DNA of 35,887 bases from Nitrosomonadaceae bacterium (GCA_030646695.1 JAUSLF010000053.1:1-35887); one strand, 5' to 3'. Positions 16,576 through 27,746 are shown, counted from the first letter of the stretch. The notes: generated by a model not told the origin, from the letters alone. Program-made: numbers and translations.

Positions 16576-19434
16576 ATGGAACTAATCAAAATTCGTGGTG
16601 CGCGCACCCACAATCTTAAAAACATCAATCTCGATCTGCCGCGCAACCAGCTGATCGTCATTACCGGGCTATCAGGTTCGGGCAAGTCCTCGCTCGCGTT
16701 TGACACGCTCTATGCGGAAGGTCAGCGGCGTTACGTAGAATCACTCTCGGCATATGCGCGGCAATTCCTGCAGTTGATGGAAAAACCCGACGTCGATCTG
16801 ATCGAGGGGCTCTCGCCTGCCATCGCCATCGAGCAGAAAGCGACCTCGCATAATCCGCGTTCCACCGTCGGCACTGTCACCGAAATCCACGATTACATGC
16901 GCTTGCTGTTCGCGCGCGTGGGCGATCCGCAGTGCCCCGAGCACGGCATCACGCTGACCGCGCAAAGCGTCTCGCAAATGGTGGATCATGTATTGCAACT
17001 GCCAGCGGACACGCGGCTGATGATACTCTCGCCACTGGTGGTCGGGCGCAAAGGCGAACAGATGGACTTGTTCGATGAGTTGCGTGCACAGGGTTTCGTG
17101 CGTCTGCGCATCAACGGCAAGGTACATGAAATCGATGCACTGCCGAAATTGCAAAAAACCAAGAAACATACGGTGGAAGTGGTGGTGGACAGGCTGAAAG
17201 TCTCTACCGACGCCAAACAGCGGCTGGCTGAGTCATTCGAGACTGCGCTGCGTCATGCCGATGGACGTGCTCTGGCAGTGGAAATGGATTCCGGCCAGGA
17301 GCATCTTTTTTCCGCCAAGTTCAGTTGTCCGGTGTGCAGCTATTCGTTGCCGGAACTGGAGCCACGGCTATTCTCCTTCAATAACCCGATGGGCGCCTGC
17401 CCCAAGTGTGACGGGCTTGGGCAAATCACATTCTTTGATCCCAAGCGTGTTGTCGCTTTCCCGCATCTGTCGCTGGCTGCCGGCGCAATCAAGGGCTGGG
17501 ACCGGCGCAATCAATTCTATTTCCAGATGCTGACGAGTCTTGCCAGCCACTACCATTTTGATCTGGAAATTCCATTCGAGCAGCTTGCTGCAGACATCCA
17601 GGCAATCATCCTCAACGGCTCCGGCAAGGAAAAAATCCTGTTCTCGTATCTGAACGAAAGCGGTCGCAGAAACAAGCAGGAACACACCTTTGAAGGCATA
17701 GTCCCCAACCTGGAGCGGCGCTACAAGGAAACCGATTCACAGGCGGTACGCGAAGAGTTGGCAAAATATCTCAATTCCATGATCTGCCCCGAATGCGCGG
17801 GTACCCGCCTGCGCAAGGAAGCCCGCCATGTCCGGGTCGGCGGGCAGGCTATTTACGAAATCAACGCATTGCCGCTGAAACAGGCGAAAATGTTTTTCGA
17901 TCAGGTACAACTGAGCGGGCACAAGCACGCCATCGCCGAAAGAATCGTCAAGGAAATTTCCAGCCGTATCCAGTTCCTCAACAACGTCGGGCTGGATTAT
18001 CTGTCACTGGACCGTTCCGCCGATACCCTGTCTGGCGGGGAATCCCAGCGCATCCGCCTCGCCAGCCAGATCGGTTCGGGGCTGACCGGGGTGATGTATG
18101 TACTGGACGAACCTTCCATCGGCCTGCACCAGCGCGACAATGCGCGCCTGCTGGAGACTCTCAAGAATCTGCGCGACCTCGGCAACAGCGTGATCGTGGT
18201 GGAACATGACCAGGATGCCATCCTCGCTGCTGATTATGTGGTGGATATGGGCCCCGGTGCGGGTGAGCACGGCGGACTGATCATCGCTCAGGGCACGCCG
18301 CAGGCCATTCAGAAAAATACAGCTTCGCTCACCGGAAGGTATCTTTCCGGCAAACTGGCCATCGCCCTGCCGAAAAAACGCACCCGGCCCACCAGCGGTC
18401 GCTGGCTCAGAATCGAAGGCGCATCCGGCAACAATCTGAAAAACGTCAACCTCAACCTGCCGGTAGGATTGTTCGTGTGTGTCACTGGCGTGTCCGGTTC
18501 AGGCAAATCCACTCTCGTCAATGACACGCTCTACCATGCCGCGGCGCGACACCTCTACGGCAGCAGCGCAGAACCTGCGCCCCATCAGAACTTGGAAGGA
18601 CTGGCTTTTTTCGACAAAGTCATCAACATGGATCAGAGTCCCATCGGCCGCACGCCCCGCTCCAACCCGGCCACTTATACCGGCCTGTTCACACCGATCC
18701 GCGAACTGTTTGCCGGAGTACCGCAGGCGCGCGAGCGCGGCTATGCGCCGGGGCGCTTCTCATTCAACGTCAAGGGCGGGCGCTGCGAAGGTTGTCAGGG
18801 CGACGGCATGATCAAGGTGGAAATGCATTTCCTGCCGGATATTTATGTGTCATGCGATGTGTGCCATGGCAAACGTTATAACCGTGAAACCCTGGAGGTT
18901 GAATACAAGGGCAGGAACATCAACCAGATCCTGCAAATGACCGTAGAGCAGGCGTATGACTTCTTCAGTCCGGTGCCGGTAGTGGCAAGGAAACTCAGAA
19001 CCCTGCTGGATGTGGGACTCGGCTACATCACCCTGGGGCAATCCGCGACCACGCTTTCCGGCGGTGAAGCCCAGCGGGTAAAACTGTCGCTGGAACTTTC
19101 CAAACGCGATACCGGCCGCACTCTTTATATCCTTGACGAACCCACCACCGGACTGCATTTCCAGGATATCGATCTGCTGCTGAAAGTGCTGCACCGGCTG
19201 CGCGACCACGGCAATACCGTGGTAGTGATCGAGCACAACCTCGATGTAATCAAAACCGCTGACTGGATCATCGACCTCGGCCCTGAGGGCGGCGACGGCG
19301 GCGGCCAGATCATCGCCGAAGGCACGCCGGAAGAAGTGGCAGCGCAGCAGGCGAGTTTTACCGGCCATTACCTGAAGAGTGTGCTCAAGCTGCGCCCCGC
19401 TCGAACAGCTAATTCCAATTCCCCGGATAAATGA
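16576..19434 (+). CDS. uvrA: Excinuclease ABC subunit A
   Basis: UvrA is the damage-sensing ATPase of nucleotide excision repair; it loads UvrB at lesions. The 952-residue protein has two ABC modules. Walker A motifs are GLSGSGKSS near residue 31-39 and GVSGSGKST in the second half; ABC signatures are [12 protein letters not shown] and [12 protein letters not shown]; Walker B segments are [10 protein letters not shown] and [10 protein letters not shown]. Zinc-binding CxxC pairs occur at CPVC/CPKC and at CEGC/CDVC. The start [17 protein letters not shown] is canonical. I see no convincing LexA box upstream. The gene ends in a 4-bp overlap (ATGA) with the glycerate kinase gene. Confidence 0.98.
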   Translation: MELIKIRGARTHNLKNINLDLPRNQLIVITGLSGSGKSSLAFDTLYAEGQRRYVESLSAYARQFLQLMEKPDVDLIEGLSPAIAIEQKATSHNPRSTVGTVTEIHDYMRLLFARVGDPQCPEHGITLTAQSVSQMVDHVLQLPADTRLMILSPLVVGRKGEQMDLFDELRAQGFVRLRINGKVHEIDALPKLQKTKKHTVEVVVDRLKVSTDAKQRLAESFETALRHADGRALAVEMDSGQEHLFSAKFSCPVCSYSLPELEPRLFSFNNPMGACPKCDGLGQITFFDPKRVVAFPHLSLAAGAIKGWDRRNQFYFQMLTSLASHYHFDLEIPFEQLAADIQAIILNGSGKEKILFSYLNESGRRNKQEHTFEGIVPNLERRYKETDSQAVREELAKYLNSMICPECAGTRLRKEARHVRVGGQAIYEINALPLKQAKMFFDQVQLSGHKHAIAERIVKEISSRIQFLNNVGLDYLSLDRSADTLSGGESQRIRLASQIGSGLTGVMYVLDEPSIGLHQRDNARLLETLKNLRDLGNSVIVVEHDQDAILAADYVVDMGPGAGEHGGLIIAQGTPQAIQKNTASLTGRYLSGKLAIALPKKRTRPTSGRWLRIEGASGNNLKNVNLNLPVGLFVCVTGVSGSGKSTLVNDTLYHAAARHLYGSSAEPAPHQNLEGLAFFDKVINMDQSPIGRTPRSNPATYTGLFTPIRELFAGVPQARERGYAPGRFSFNVKGGRCEGCQGDGMIKVEMHFLPDIYVSCDVCHGKRYNRETLEVEYKGRNINQILQMTVEQAYDFFSPVPVVARKLRTLLDVGLGYITLGQSATTLSGGEAQRVKLSLELSKRDTGRTLYILDEPTTGLHFQDIDLLLKVLHRLRDHGNTVVVIEHNLDVIKTADWIIDLGPEGGDGGGQIIAEGTPEEVAAQQASFTGHYLKSVLKLRPARTANSNSPDK

Positions 19435-20702
19435 ATCCGCGCAAACTCCTGCTCCACAGTTTCAACGCCGCCATCGCCGCTGCTGACCCGCTACTTATCG
19501 TTCCCCAACATTTACCCAAGCCACCCAGCGGCCGTACGCTGGTGGTCGGCGCGGGCAAGGCCGCAGCGGCCATGGCGCTGGCAGTGGAAAATCATTGGCC
19601 GGAAACTGCGGCGTTGAACGGCATCGTTGTCACCCGTTATGGTCACGGCCTGCCGACCAACAGAATCACAGTGATCGAAGCGGGACATCCGCTTCCCGAC
19701 GAGCAGGGCGAACAGGCAGCCAGAGAAATTCTCGCGGAAGTAAACAAACTTGGCGCGGACGACTTGCTGCTGTGCCTGCTGAGCGGCGGCGGTTCCAGCC
19801 TGCTGTCATTGCCGGCAGCAAATGTTGCGCTGCATGATCTCCAGGCCGTCACCCGGGAACTACTCCGCAGCGGTGCGACGATTCAGGAAATCAACGCGGT
19901 GCGCAAGCATCTTTCCGTTATTCAGGGTGGCAGGCTCGCAGCTTCCTGCCGTGCGCCGATACTGGCGCTGGTGATTTCCGATGTGACCGGAGACGACCCG
20001 ACCCATGTCGCTTCCGGCCCATGTGCACCCGACCCCACCACCTACCAGGAAGCACTTGCGATACTCGAACGCTATCAGATAAACGCACCCGCAGCCGTGA
20101 TGGACACACTGCTCGCGGGCAAACAAGGCAAGCTCGCCGAGACACCCAAACCGGGAAACGCTGTCTTTGGCAAGGTAGAGAACCGTGTGATTGCCCGCGC
20201 GCACGATTCTTTGGCAGCAGCGGGGGAATTTTTTCTCAGCCAAGGCATCCCCGCGGCAATACTCGGCGATGCGGTCACCGGCGAAGCACGCGCTGTCGCC
20301 AGGGTTTACGCTGCGTTAATCAAAGAAATCCGCCACTACGGGCATCCATGGAAACCGCCGGTGGTATTGATTTCAGGTGGGGAAACGACGGTCACGGTAA
20401 ACGGTAATGGGCGGGGCGGACGCAACGCAGAATTTCTGCTGTCGCTTGCGATCGAACTTGACGGCGTCAAGAATGTTTATGCACTTGCCTGCGATACCGA
20501 CGGCATAGACGGCTCGGAGCACAACGCCGGTGCAATTGTCACACCGGACTCATTGCGTCGTGCCCGGAAACTGGGTAACAACGCCGCAGCTGCGCTCGCT
20601 GACAACGATTCCTATACTTTTTTAAATCAACTGGATGATTTGATCGTAACCGGCCCTACCCGCACCAACGTCAATGATTACCGGGCAATCCTGGTTTTGT
20701 AG
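19431..20702 (+). CDS. Glycerate 2-kinase, MOFRL family (TtuD/GckA-like)
   Basis: The enzyme phosphorylates D-glycerate to 2-phosphoglycerate; older databases call the family hydroxypyruvate reductase TtuD. The 423 residues show the N-terminal DUF4147 domain ([58 protein letters not shown]) and the C-terminal MOFRL domain ([45 protein letters not shown]). Its ATG overlaps the uvrA stop, so translation is coupled to a DNA repair gene with no obvious metabolic link. No other glyoxylate or serine-cycle gene is in the window. Confidence 0.88.
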   Translation: MNPRKLLLHSFNAAIAAADPLLIVPQHLPKPPSGRTLVVGAGKAAAAMALAVENHWPETAALNGIVVTRYGHGLPTNRITVIEAGHPLPDEQGEQAAREILAEVNKLGADDLLLCLLSGGGSSLLSLPAANVALHDLQAVTRELLRSGATIQEINAVRKHLSVIQGGRLAASCRAPILALVISDVTGDDPTHVASGPCAPDPTTYQEALAILERYQINAPAAVMDTLLAGKQGKLAETPKPGNAVFGKVENRVIARAHDSLAAAGEFFLSQGIPAAILGDAVTGEARAVARVYAALIKEIRHYGHPWKPPVVLISGGETTVTVNGNGRGGRNAEFLLSLAIELDGVKNVYALACDTDGIDGSEHNAGAIVTPDSLRRARKLGNNAAAALADNDSYTFLNQLDDLIVTGPTRTNVNDYRAILVL

Positions 20703-20828
20703 GGCTGCGGTGGCGGACATGATTCCGTGGACTTTGGCGGTCTTCCGCTTGTCACGAAACCGCAATAATGTTTTCATACCATTGCAACATCGAAGCAAGG
20801 TATCTTAACCAATCGCAGGAAGAGGCCG

Positions 20829-21533
20829 ATGGCAGCGACAATACTGGTAGTGGAAGACGAACCGGCAATCCAGGAGTTGATCTCGTACAGCCTGCGGCAG
20901 GCCGGACATGTCGTTTTCTGCGCGGAAAATGCGGAACAGGCCATGGCGGTAGTGAATGATGCGTTGCCCGACCTGGTGCTGCTCGACTGGATGTTGCCGG
21001 GTATGAGTGGCGTGGAATTTGCCCGCATGCTGCGGCATGCAACGCGCACCAAAACCATCCCCATCATCATGCTTACCGCCCGCGCCGAAGAAAGCGACAA
21101 AATAGCGGGGCTGGAAATCGGTGCCGATGATTACATCACCAAACCATTCTCACCGCGCGAATTGATTGCCCGGATTAAAGCGGTGCTGCGGCGGCGCTCA
21201 CCGGAGGTGGCTGATGACATGATTGAGATTGGCGGGCTGCGGCTTGACCCGGCCACGCATCGCGTAACCGTAAATGATCAGGAAGTGGTATTGGGGCCCA
21301 CCGAGTTCCGCTTGTTACATTTCCTGATGAGCCACCCTGAGCGGGTGCACACCCGCTCGCAACTGCTCGACGGCGTGTGGGGCGACCATGTGTTCGTCGA
21401 AGACCGTACTGTGGACGTGCATATTCGCCGCCTGCGCAAGGCACTGGAAACTGTCGCCAAGGACGAGTTGATACAGACCGTAAGAGGCTCGGGTTACCGC
21501 CTGTCCGCCGCACGGAATGCGGGTATGGGGTAA
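20829..21533 (+). CDS. phoB: Phosphate regulon response regulator PhoB
   Basis: An OmpR/PhoB-type transcription factor of 234 residues. The receiver domain has the acidic pair in VVEDEP, phospho-acceptor Asp53 (LVLLDWMLPGMSG), switch Thr83 in MLTARAEE and Lys105 in ITKPFSPREL. The winged-helix DNA-binding domain spans about 130-230, with EFRLLHFLMSHPERVHTRSQ and VDVHIRRLRKAL. GGAAGAGG precedes the ATG. The kinase gene follows after 30 bp. Sequence style and pairing fit PhoB, although phoU and pst genes are not in the window. A weak Pho-box-like stretch lies near 20771-20788, too poor to call. Confidence 0.93.
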   Translation: MAATILVVEDEPAIQELISYSLRQAGHVVFCAENAEQAMAVVNDALPDLVLLDWMLPGMSGVEFARMLRHATRTKTIPIIMLTARAEESDKIAGLEIGADDYITKPFSPRELIARIKAVLRRRSPEVADDMIEIGGLRLDPATHRVTVNDQEVVLGPTEFRLLHFLMSHPERVHTRSQLLDGVWGDHVFVEDRTVDVHIRRLRKALETVAKDELIQTVRGSGYRLSAARNAGMG

Positions 21534-21563
21534 TATGCTAGTGGCAATTTAGGGATAACCCAC

Positions 21564-22874
21564 ATGTCCGGTTTCCGCCAGCGCCTCACCAGCGTCATTC
21601 TGCTCACCATCGCAACTGCCGGCTTGTGGCTGGTACTGGGCGCCGTCCCGGCACTGGTATTTTACAGTGTTGCGCTGCTACTGCTGGTTGTCCATCACCT
21701 GCGTTACCTGGCAGCGCTGGACCAGTGGCTGCAAACCCCTGCACCTGCGGCTGCCACGCTGCCCGATGCCACCGGCGCATGGGGAGACGTATTTGCCCGC
21801 CTGGCACGCCTCATGCGCAGCCAGAGCCAAAGCCAGCAACAGTTGAGTACGGCATTGGAGCGCCTGCGGCGCGCCACCTCGGCGATGCCGGAAGGTGTGG
21901 TGATTCTGGATGAAACAGACCGCATTGAATGGTGCAACCCGGTGGCCGAACAGCATTTCGGCATAGACTACAATCGCGATACCGGTCAGCAAATCACCTA
22001 TCTGGTGCGGCAACCGCAGTTTGCCGAATACCTCGCCACCCGCAATTACAGCGAACCGCTGATAGCCCGGCAATCGCGCCAGCAGGAGCTAATCCTTTCG
22101 CTGCAGTTGATACCCTACGGCAACAAACAGAAGCTGCTTATCAGCCGCGATATTACCCGTCTTGAAAGAGTCGAAACCATGCGGCGCGATTTTGTCGCCA
22201 ATGTTTCGCATGAGCTGCGTACGCCATTGACCGTGATCGGCGGTTTTCTTGAAACTCTGTCGGATGAGAACCAGACTGGTAGTAAAATAGGTAAGCGGGC
22301 ACTCACACTGATGACCGACCAGACCATGCGTATGCAGCGTCTGGTGGAAGATTTATTGGCTCTGTCGCGGCTGGAAAATGCGCAGAATCCGGTACGCGAG
22401 GAAACCGTCAACGTTGCCGAAATGTTGCGCGAGTTGTATCACGAGGCGCAATCCCTGAGTGCCGGGCGTCACCATATCAACCTCAAACTCGATACCGATG
22501 CGCAATTGCGAGGAAGCTCAGACGAACTACGCAGCGCTTTCAGCAATCTTGTCAGTAATGCCGTGCGCTATACCACCGACGGCGGGGAAATAATCCTGAA
22601 CTGGGGAATTCATGATGGCCAGGGGCTATTCTCTGTGCAGGACAGCGGCATAGGCATCGAACCGGAGCATCTGCCACGCCTGACCGAACGTTTCTACCGG
22701 GTGGATCGCAGCCGTTCACGCGAAACTGGCGGCACCGGCCTGGGACTCGCCATCGTCAAACATGTGCTGAGCCGCCATCAGGCACATCTGGAAATCGTCA
22801 GCGAACCAGGCAAAGGCAGTCGCTTCAGTGCCTGGTTTCCGGCGAACCGGCTGATCCTGCCGCAGGGTGAGTAG
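21564..22874 (+). CDS. phoR: Phosphate regulon sensor histidine kinase PhoR
   Basis: An inner-membrane kinase of 436 residues, partner of PhoB. The N-terminal segment holds hydrophobic helices (SVILLTIATAGLWLVLGAVP and ALVFYSVALLLLVV). A PAS domain spans about 95-195 (MPEGVVILDETDRIEWCNPV). The H-box is FVANVSHELRTPLTVIGGF with the phosphorylated His, and the ATP-binding N, G1, F and G2 boxes appear in LVSNAVRYT, DSGIGIEPEHL, ERFYRVD and GGTGLGLAIVKH. There is no large periplasmic domain, as in E. coli PhoR, which senses phosphate through the Pst/PhoU complex. It is co-directional with phoB and surely in its operon. Confidence 0.93.
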   Translation: MSGFRQRLTSVILLTIATAGLWLVLGAVPALVFYSVALLLLVVHHLRYLAALDQWLQTPAPAAATLPDATGAWGDVFARLARLMRSQSQSQQQLSTALERLRRATSAMPEGVVILDETDRIEWCNPVAEQHFGIDYNRDTGQQITYLVRQPQFAEYLATRNYSEPLIARQSRQQELILSLQLIPYGNKQKLLISRDITRLERVETMRRDFVANVSHELRTPLTVIGGFLETLSDENQTGSKIGKRALTLMTDQTMRMQRLVEDLLALSRLENAQNPVREETVNVAEMLRELYHEAQSLSAGRHHINLKLDTDAQLRGSSDELRSAFSNLVSNAVRYTTDGGEIILNWGIHDGQGLFSVQDSGIGIEPEHLPRLTERFYRVDRSRSRETGGTGLGLAIVKHVLSRHQAHLEIVSEPGKGSRFSAWFPANRLILPQGE

Positions 22875-22915
22875 ATCGTGAGTGGGATGTAGCGGAAATT
22901 ATCGGCACCACATTT

Positions 22916-23902
22916 GTGAGCAGATTGCACCAAATTTATAAGCTGCACCACCTGCTCATCGAGTCGCGCTACCCGGTGTCGCTCCTGACTATACGCGCAG
23001 AACTCGAATGTTCGCGCGCCACAGCCAACCGCGTTATCGAACAATTGCGCGATCAATTCATCGCGCCGGTCAAATACGATCGCGAGCGCAATGGTTATCA
23101 CTATGACCTCAGGGAAGGAAAAATCCCGGAACTGCCAGCCATGTGGTTCAGTGCGCCTGAGTTATACGCGCTCCTGACCGCGCAGCAACTGTTGCAACAA
23201 GCCCAACCCGGGTTACTGGACGGCCACCTTAAACCATTGCGCGAGCGCATCGAAAAAATCCTCACGTCCGACCATCTTGGCGGCGGCGAAAGCAGTGGAA
23301 TCAGCAAACGAGTTCGCATTCTCCGCATGACCGGGCGCAGCATCTCCGGCCAACACTTTCAAATCATCGCCAGCGCTCTGCTGCAAAGAAAACGCCTCAG
23401 CATCCATTACCACAGCCGTGGCAACAATACCGAAAGCCAGCGCGAAGTTTCACCGCAACGCCTCACGCACTACCGCGACAACTGGTATCTCGATGCCTGG
23501 TGTCACACCCGCAAAGCGCTGCGCAGCTTCGCGGTCGAGCGTATCCGCGCAGCAGGCACGCTTAGCCAATGCGCCCGCGATATCCCAGAAAGCAAGCTCG
23601 ATGCCCATTTCGCTTCCAGCTACGGTATTTTCGCCGGTCAACCCAAACACACCGCCGTGCTGCGCTTCAGCCCCGAACGTGCCCGCTGGGTGGCCGAAGA
23701 GCAGTGGCACCCGCAACAGCAGGGCAAGTCACTTGCGGATGGTAGCTATGAACTCCGTATTCCGTATGCCGATCCGTGCGAACTGGTGATGGATATTCTC
23801 AAATATGGTGCGGAGGTAGAAGTAATCAAACCAGAAGCATTGCAGTGCCATGTCGCCGATCAGTTGTGCAAGGCTGCAGCCCGGTATGAAGGCGCACGCT
23901 GA
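22916..23902 (+). CDS. WYL-domain transcriptional regulator, YafY family
   Basis: A 328-residue DNA-binding regulator. The N terminus holds a helix-turn-helix (HQIYKLHHLLIESRYPVSLL, LECSRATANRVIEQLRDQF). The middle is a WYL domain (RLSIHYHSRG, VSPQRLTHYRDNWYLDAWCH, LRSFAVERI) and the end a WCX-like domain (VLRFSPERARWVAEEQWHPQ, YADPCELVMDILKYG). WYL proteins sense ligands, possibly nucleic acid or nucleotide signals, and several control phage-defence islands, including CRISPR loci. Here it lies upstream of a SEC-C gene and then cas3, all in one direction. The start is GTG 22916 with only weak ribosome-binding sequence. Confidence 0.85.
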   Translation: MSRLHQIYKLHHLLIESRYPVSLLTIRAELECSRATANRVIEQLRDQFIAPVKYDRERNGYHYDLREGKIPELPAMWFSAPELYALLTAQQLLQQAQPGLLDGHLKPLRERIEKILTSDHLGGGESSGISKRVRILRMTGRSISGQHFQIIASALLQRKRLSIHYHSRGNNTESQREVSPQRLTHYRDNWYLDAWCHTRKALRSFAVERIRAAGTLSQCARDIPESKLDAHFASSYGIFAGQPKHTAVLRFSPERARWVAEEQWHPQQQGKSLADGSYELRIPYADPCELVMDILKYGAEVEVIKPEALQCHVADQLCKAAARYEGAR

Positions 23903-23977
23903 ACAGAAAATGCTTGCCTCAGAAAAATTTAACGGAGACGATGGAGGGTAACTGTTACATCGGCGAGAGATACCAGT

Positions 23978-25445
23978 ATGAATGAAACAAGAAAAATCGG
24001 ACGCAACGATCCCTGCCCCTGCGGCAGCGGGAAAAAATACAAGCAATGCTGCCTGAAAACGGAGCAGGCACCAGGCGGGGAAGATTTTCTCTGGCACAGG
24101 ATACGCCGCGTAATCGAAGGATCGCCCGCGCAGCTGCTCAATTTCGCCGATAGTCATTTCGGGCAGGGAGCATTGCTGGAAGCATGGGAAGAATTCATAC
24201 CCTGGGAGGATGAACCTTTCACCCCCGACACACCGCACATGCATGATATTCATGCCATGGTTTTTTTACGACTGGCTGCCCGATCCCCTCAACACCACGG
24301 TAAAGCACGAAGCGCTGGACGGACGGACGCTGGCGCGGGCGTACCTAGACAAGAAAGGCAGGCATCTTGATCCGCTGCGCGTCCACTACCTCGAGCAATG
24401 CTGCACAGCGCCATTCAGCTTCTATGATGTCATATCGGTGCGCCCCGGCAACGGATTTGTCTTGCGCGACATTTTTACCGGCGAGGAAATAAATATTACC
24501 GAACATACCGGCTCGCGCCAGGCGCAGACCGGGGACATCATGTTTGCCAAGGTGGTGAAGATAGATCAAGTGGCCATGCTGGAAGCTTGCTCGCCTGTGA
24601 TATTCCCGCCCATGGAGAAGGGTGCCATCCTCGACCTGCGCAAGCGCATCCGCTCCCGCAAGCTGCCTGTTACGCCGGAATTGCTCAAGGACTACGATCT
24701 TGAAATGCTGGATTTATACCTCGACATCAGCAACCGATTGCTTAACCCGTCCATGCCGCAACTGCAAAACACTGATGGTGATCCGATGCTGTTTCACAAA
24801 CTGATCTATGACTTCGAATGTCCTGCGCGCGAGGTGCTCGATACCCTCAGGCGACTTAACCTGACCGAGGACGATGAGAGCATGCTCAGCGGTGCGGAGT
24901 TCGATTCCTCCGGCGAACTGCGCAAAATCGAATTCACTTGGGAAAAGCCTGGCAACAAGATGCACAAAAACTGGAACAACACCATCCTCGGCCGTCTTCG
25001 CATCGAAGGCTCAACCCTCACCGCCGAGGTCAACTCCGAGAAGCGCGCGCAGCAATTCAAGGCCATCATGGCAGAGTTATTGCCCGGCAAAGCGCGCTAC
25101 AAAACCACCGTAATCGAATCGCCGCAAGCTATGCTCGCCCAGGCGGAAAAGGAAGGTGAGACGGCGCGTACCAGACAACTCCAGGAGGAGCATGACGAAT
25201 TGAACCAGCACCCCGAAGTCCAGGCGCACATGGCCGAAATGTTGCGCCAACATTACCGCGACTGGCCCAGCCAGAAACTCCCTGCCTTGAAAGGGAAAAC
25301 CCCGCTGCAAGCCATCAAGACCAGGGACGGAAAAGAAATGGTCGCGGCGCTGCTGATGGATTTTGAGCAAAGGGGCAAACACACCACCCCGCCGCTCGAT
25401 CCCGCCATCATCGCCGAATTACGCGAGAGGTTGGGGTTGTCGTAA
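23978..25445 (+). pseudogene. SEC-C motif protein gene, broken by a +1 frameshift in a T7 run
   Basis: Residues from ATG 23978 include a perfect SEC-C zinc motif ([17 protein letters not shown]), then an acidic helical region. At the run of seven T (24261-24267) the frame changes: the first frame continues wrongly and stops at 24370, while family-like sequence continues in the next frame ([18 protein letters not shown]) to TAA 25445. Removing one T restores one protein of about 488 residues. The C-terminal part has a large conserved region of unknown function and Glu/Gln-rich helices. It could be a true mutation, a sequencing slip, or a gene rescued by slippage; -1 ribosomal frameshifting would give the wrong frame. 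It lies between the WYL regulator and cas3. Confidence 0.7.
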
Positions 25446-25492
25446 AAAAGATTGGCGGCAGACTCAGGTTTTGAGACAGTGGGGGTGTTAGC

Positions 25493-27727
25493 ATGGGTGG
25501 TATGAAGGGTGAACAAGAAAACCTGACACTTGCACATGTTCGTCAAGACGATGGCGGTGTGTGGCACGAACATTTGCTGGACGAGCATCTGCGCGGCGTA
25601 GCAGTAATGGCTGCTGATTTTGCGACTGATTTTGAATCCGCTGATTGGGCGCACACCGCAGGTTTATGGCACGACCTGGGCAAGTACAGCACAGAATTTC
25701 AGCAATACATCAGATCGGTCAGCGGCTATGACGCGCACATCGAAGCACCCGGTCGCGTTGACCACTCAACTGCTGGGGCGATACACGCGGTTCGACAGTT
25801 CGGCGCGCATGGACGGATTCTGGCTTATCTGATTGCAGGCCATCACGCTGGATTGCCCGACTGGCACTCAGCGGAAACAGGAGGCAAGGCACTCTCCATC
25901 CGATTAGGGGCAGAGCAAAACCACTTGCTCGATCGCATTCCAGCACAAGCCATTCCACCAGAAATCCTCGCTCAAACCAAACCCGCCACCCGACTGCGCG
26001 GCGGTGCAGAAGGCTTGCACTTGTGGCTGCGAATGCTGTTCTCCTGTTTGATAGATGCGGATCGTCTCGACACCGAAACCTTCACGGATGGAGCCCGGTC
26101 TAGCTATGGGGATATAGCCGATCTGGTCGCTGATTTCGATAAATACATGGCGGCTTTTGCGGCAAGTGCAGACAACACGCCAGTCAATGTCATTCGCGCT
26201 GACATTTTGCGTCAGTGTCGTGACAAGGCAACACTTGTACCGGGACTTTTTTCACTTACCGTGCCCACTGGTGGCGGCAAAACCTTGTCCGGCATGGCAT
26301 TCGCCTTGCGACACGCCATACAGCACAAAAAACAGCGCATCATTTACGTCATCCCCTACACCAGCATCATCGAACAAACAGCAGGCACATTCCGCGGCAT
26401 ATTTGGCAACAACGTGATCGAGCATCATGCCAACCTTGACCCGGACAAGGAGGATGCACGTTCCCATCTGGCGACCGAGAACTGGGATGCACCAATCATC
26501 GTCACCACCAACGTCCAGTTTTTTGAATCGCTGTTCGCCGCGCGCACCAGCCGTTGCCGCAAGTTGCACAACATCGTCAATAGCGTGGTGGTGCTGGACG
26601 AGGCACAGTTATTGCCGCCGGAGTTCTTGCAACCGATTGCCAATGTTATGAACCAGTTGGCAACTCATTACGGGGTGACGTTCGTGCTTTCCACCGCCAC
26701 CCAGCCTGCGCTCGGTTCGTTCCAATCGTTTGGCGGTCAGCCTTTTCGCGGTCTGGATGACGTGCGCGAAATCATGGATGACCCGGATGCTTTGTATCAG
26801 GCATTGCAGCGGGTGGAAGTTAGTGTCCCAAGTGACCTGCAAACACCACGTGATTGGCAGAGTATCGCTGACGAGCTGGTTAAACATCCCAGCGTGCTGT
26901 GCATCGTTAGCCGCCGTGATGATGCGCGCGAACTGCATCGCCTGATGACTGCCAAGGAGGATGGCAAAGACACGTTGCATCTATCCGCGCTGATGTGCGG
27001 CGAACACCGCAGCAAAGTCATTGCCGACATCAAGGCACGATTGAAGCGCAACGAACCGGTGCGCGTCATCAGCACTCAGTTGGTGGAAGCCGGTGTGGAT
27101 GTGGACTTCCCCGTGGTGTATCGCGCTCTAGCTGGGCTGGATTCGATTGCACAGGCGGCGGGACGCTGCAACCGCGAAGGCAAGCTGGATGGTTTGGGGC
27201 GGGTAGTGGTTTTTGTACCGCCGAAACTTGCGCCACCGGGCCCGTTACTACAAGCGGCACAAGCGTCGATCAGCTTGCTGTCTGGATATAAAGGTGATGT
27301 GTTGGAGCGTGATCTTGCCAAGAGGTTTTTCGAGAAATATTTTTCGGATGCGCGCTCGCTCGATCAATATGGCATCACCGATGACCTGACCCGCGATGCG
27401 CGCGACTGCCAAATTCAATTTCGCACCGCTGCGGAAAAATTCAAGCTGATAGACGACACTGCCTATCAAACGTTTCTGGTGCGCTATGGCGATAACGACG
27501 CGTTACTCGGCAAGCTGGAAAAAGAGGGGCCGCAACGCTGGCTGATGCGCAAGCTGCAACGCTATTCGGTGAATCTGCCCAAATATCTGTTTTCCCAACT
27601 CGGAAAACAGGGCGATGTGCGCGAGATATGGCCGGGTATTTATGCCCAAGTGGGCAATACGCTTTATGATGACACGCTGGGTGTGGTGACTGATGGCAAC
27701 ATAGCCCCCGACGAACTGGTTGTGTAA
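25493..27727 (+). CDS. cas3: CRISPR-associated nuclease/helicase Cas3, subtype I-C
   Basis: Cas3 is recruited to target DNA by Cascade and degrades it. The 744-residue protein has an N-terminal HD nuclease (LWHDLGKYS at 59-67, DHSTAGA at 90-96, IAGHHAGLPDW near 114-124) and a superfamily 2 helicase: Walker A PTGGGKTLSG near residue 258, DEAQ box VVLDEAQLLPPEF near 368, STATQPAL near 400, and a C-terminal helicase domain with QLVEAGVDVDFP and QAAGRCNREG. All catalytic residues I can check are present. ATG 25493 follows a G-rich sequence; ATG 25502 is an alternative. The 47-bp gap after the SEC-C gene must hold any separate promoter. It is the first gene of the I-C cas operon. Confidence 0.96.
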   Translation: MGGMKGEQENLTLAHVRQDDGGVWHEHLLDEHLRGVAVMAADFATDFESADWAHTAGLWHDLGKYSTEFQQYIRSVSGYDAHIEAPGRVDHSTAGAIHAVRQFGAHGRILAYLIAGHHAGLPDWHSAETGGKALSIRLGAEQNHLLDRIPAQAIPPEILAQTKPATRLRGGAEGLHLWLRMLFSCLIDADRLDTETFTDGARSSYGDIADLVADFDKYMAAFAASADNTPVNVIRADILRQCRDKATLVPGLFSLTVPTGGGKTLSGMAFALRHAIQHKKQRIIYVIPYTSIIEQTAGTFRGIFGNNVIEHHANLDPDKEDARSHLATENWDAPIIVTTNVQFFESLFAARTSRCRKLHNIVNSVVVLDEAQLLPPEFLQPIANVMNQLATHYGVTFVLSTATQPALGSFQSFGGQPFRGLDDVREIMDDPDALYQALQRVEVSVPSDLQTPRDWQSIADELVKHPSVLCIVSRRDDARELHRLMTAKEDGKDTLHLSALMCGEHRSKVIADIKARLKRNEPVRVISTQLVEAGVDVDFPVVYRALAGLDSIAQAAGRCNREGKLDGLGRVVVFVPPKLAPPGPLLQAAQASISLLSGYKGDVLERDLAKRFFEKYFSDARSLDQYGITDDLTRDARDCQIQFRTAAEKFKLIDDTAYQTFLVRYGDNDALLGKLEKEGPQRWLMRKLQRYSVNLPKYLFSQLGKQGDVREIWPGIYAQVGNTLYDDTLGVVTDGNIAPDELVV

Positions 27728-27746
27728 AGAAAAGTTGTGAAAATCC

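Noticed and set aside
20771-20788. Pho box upstream of phoB
   Set aside because: TTTTCAT-ACCA-TTGCAAC matches the consensus in only part of one half-site; too weak to call.
24262-24268. Programmed -1 frameshifting at T TTT TTA in the SEC-C gene
   Set aside because: The heptamer is in the right phase for slippage, but -1 leads to the third frame, not to the frame that encodes the conserved C-terminal part.
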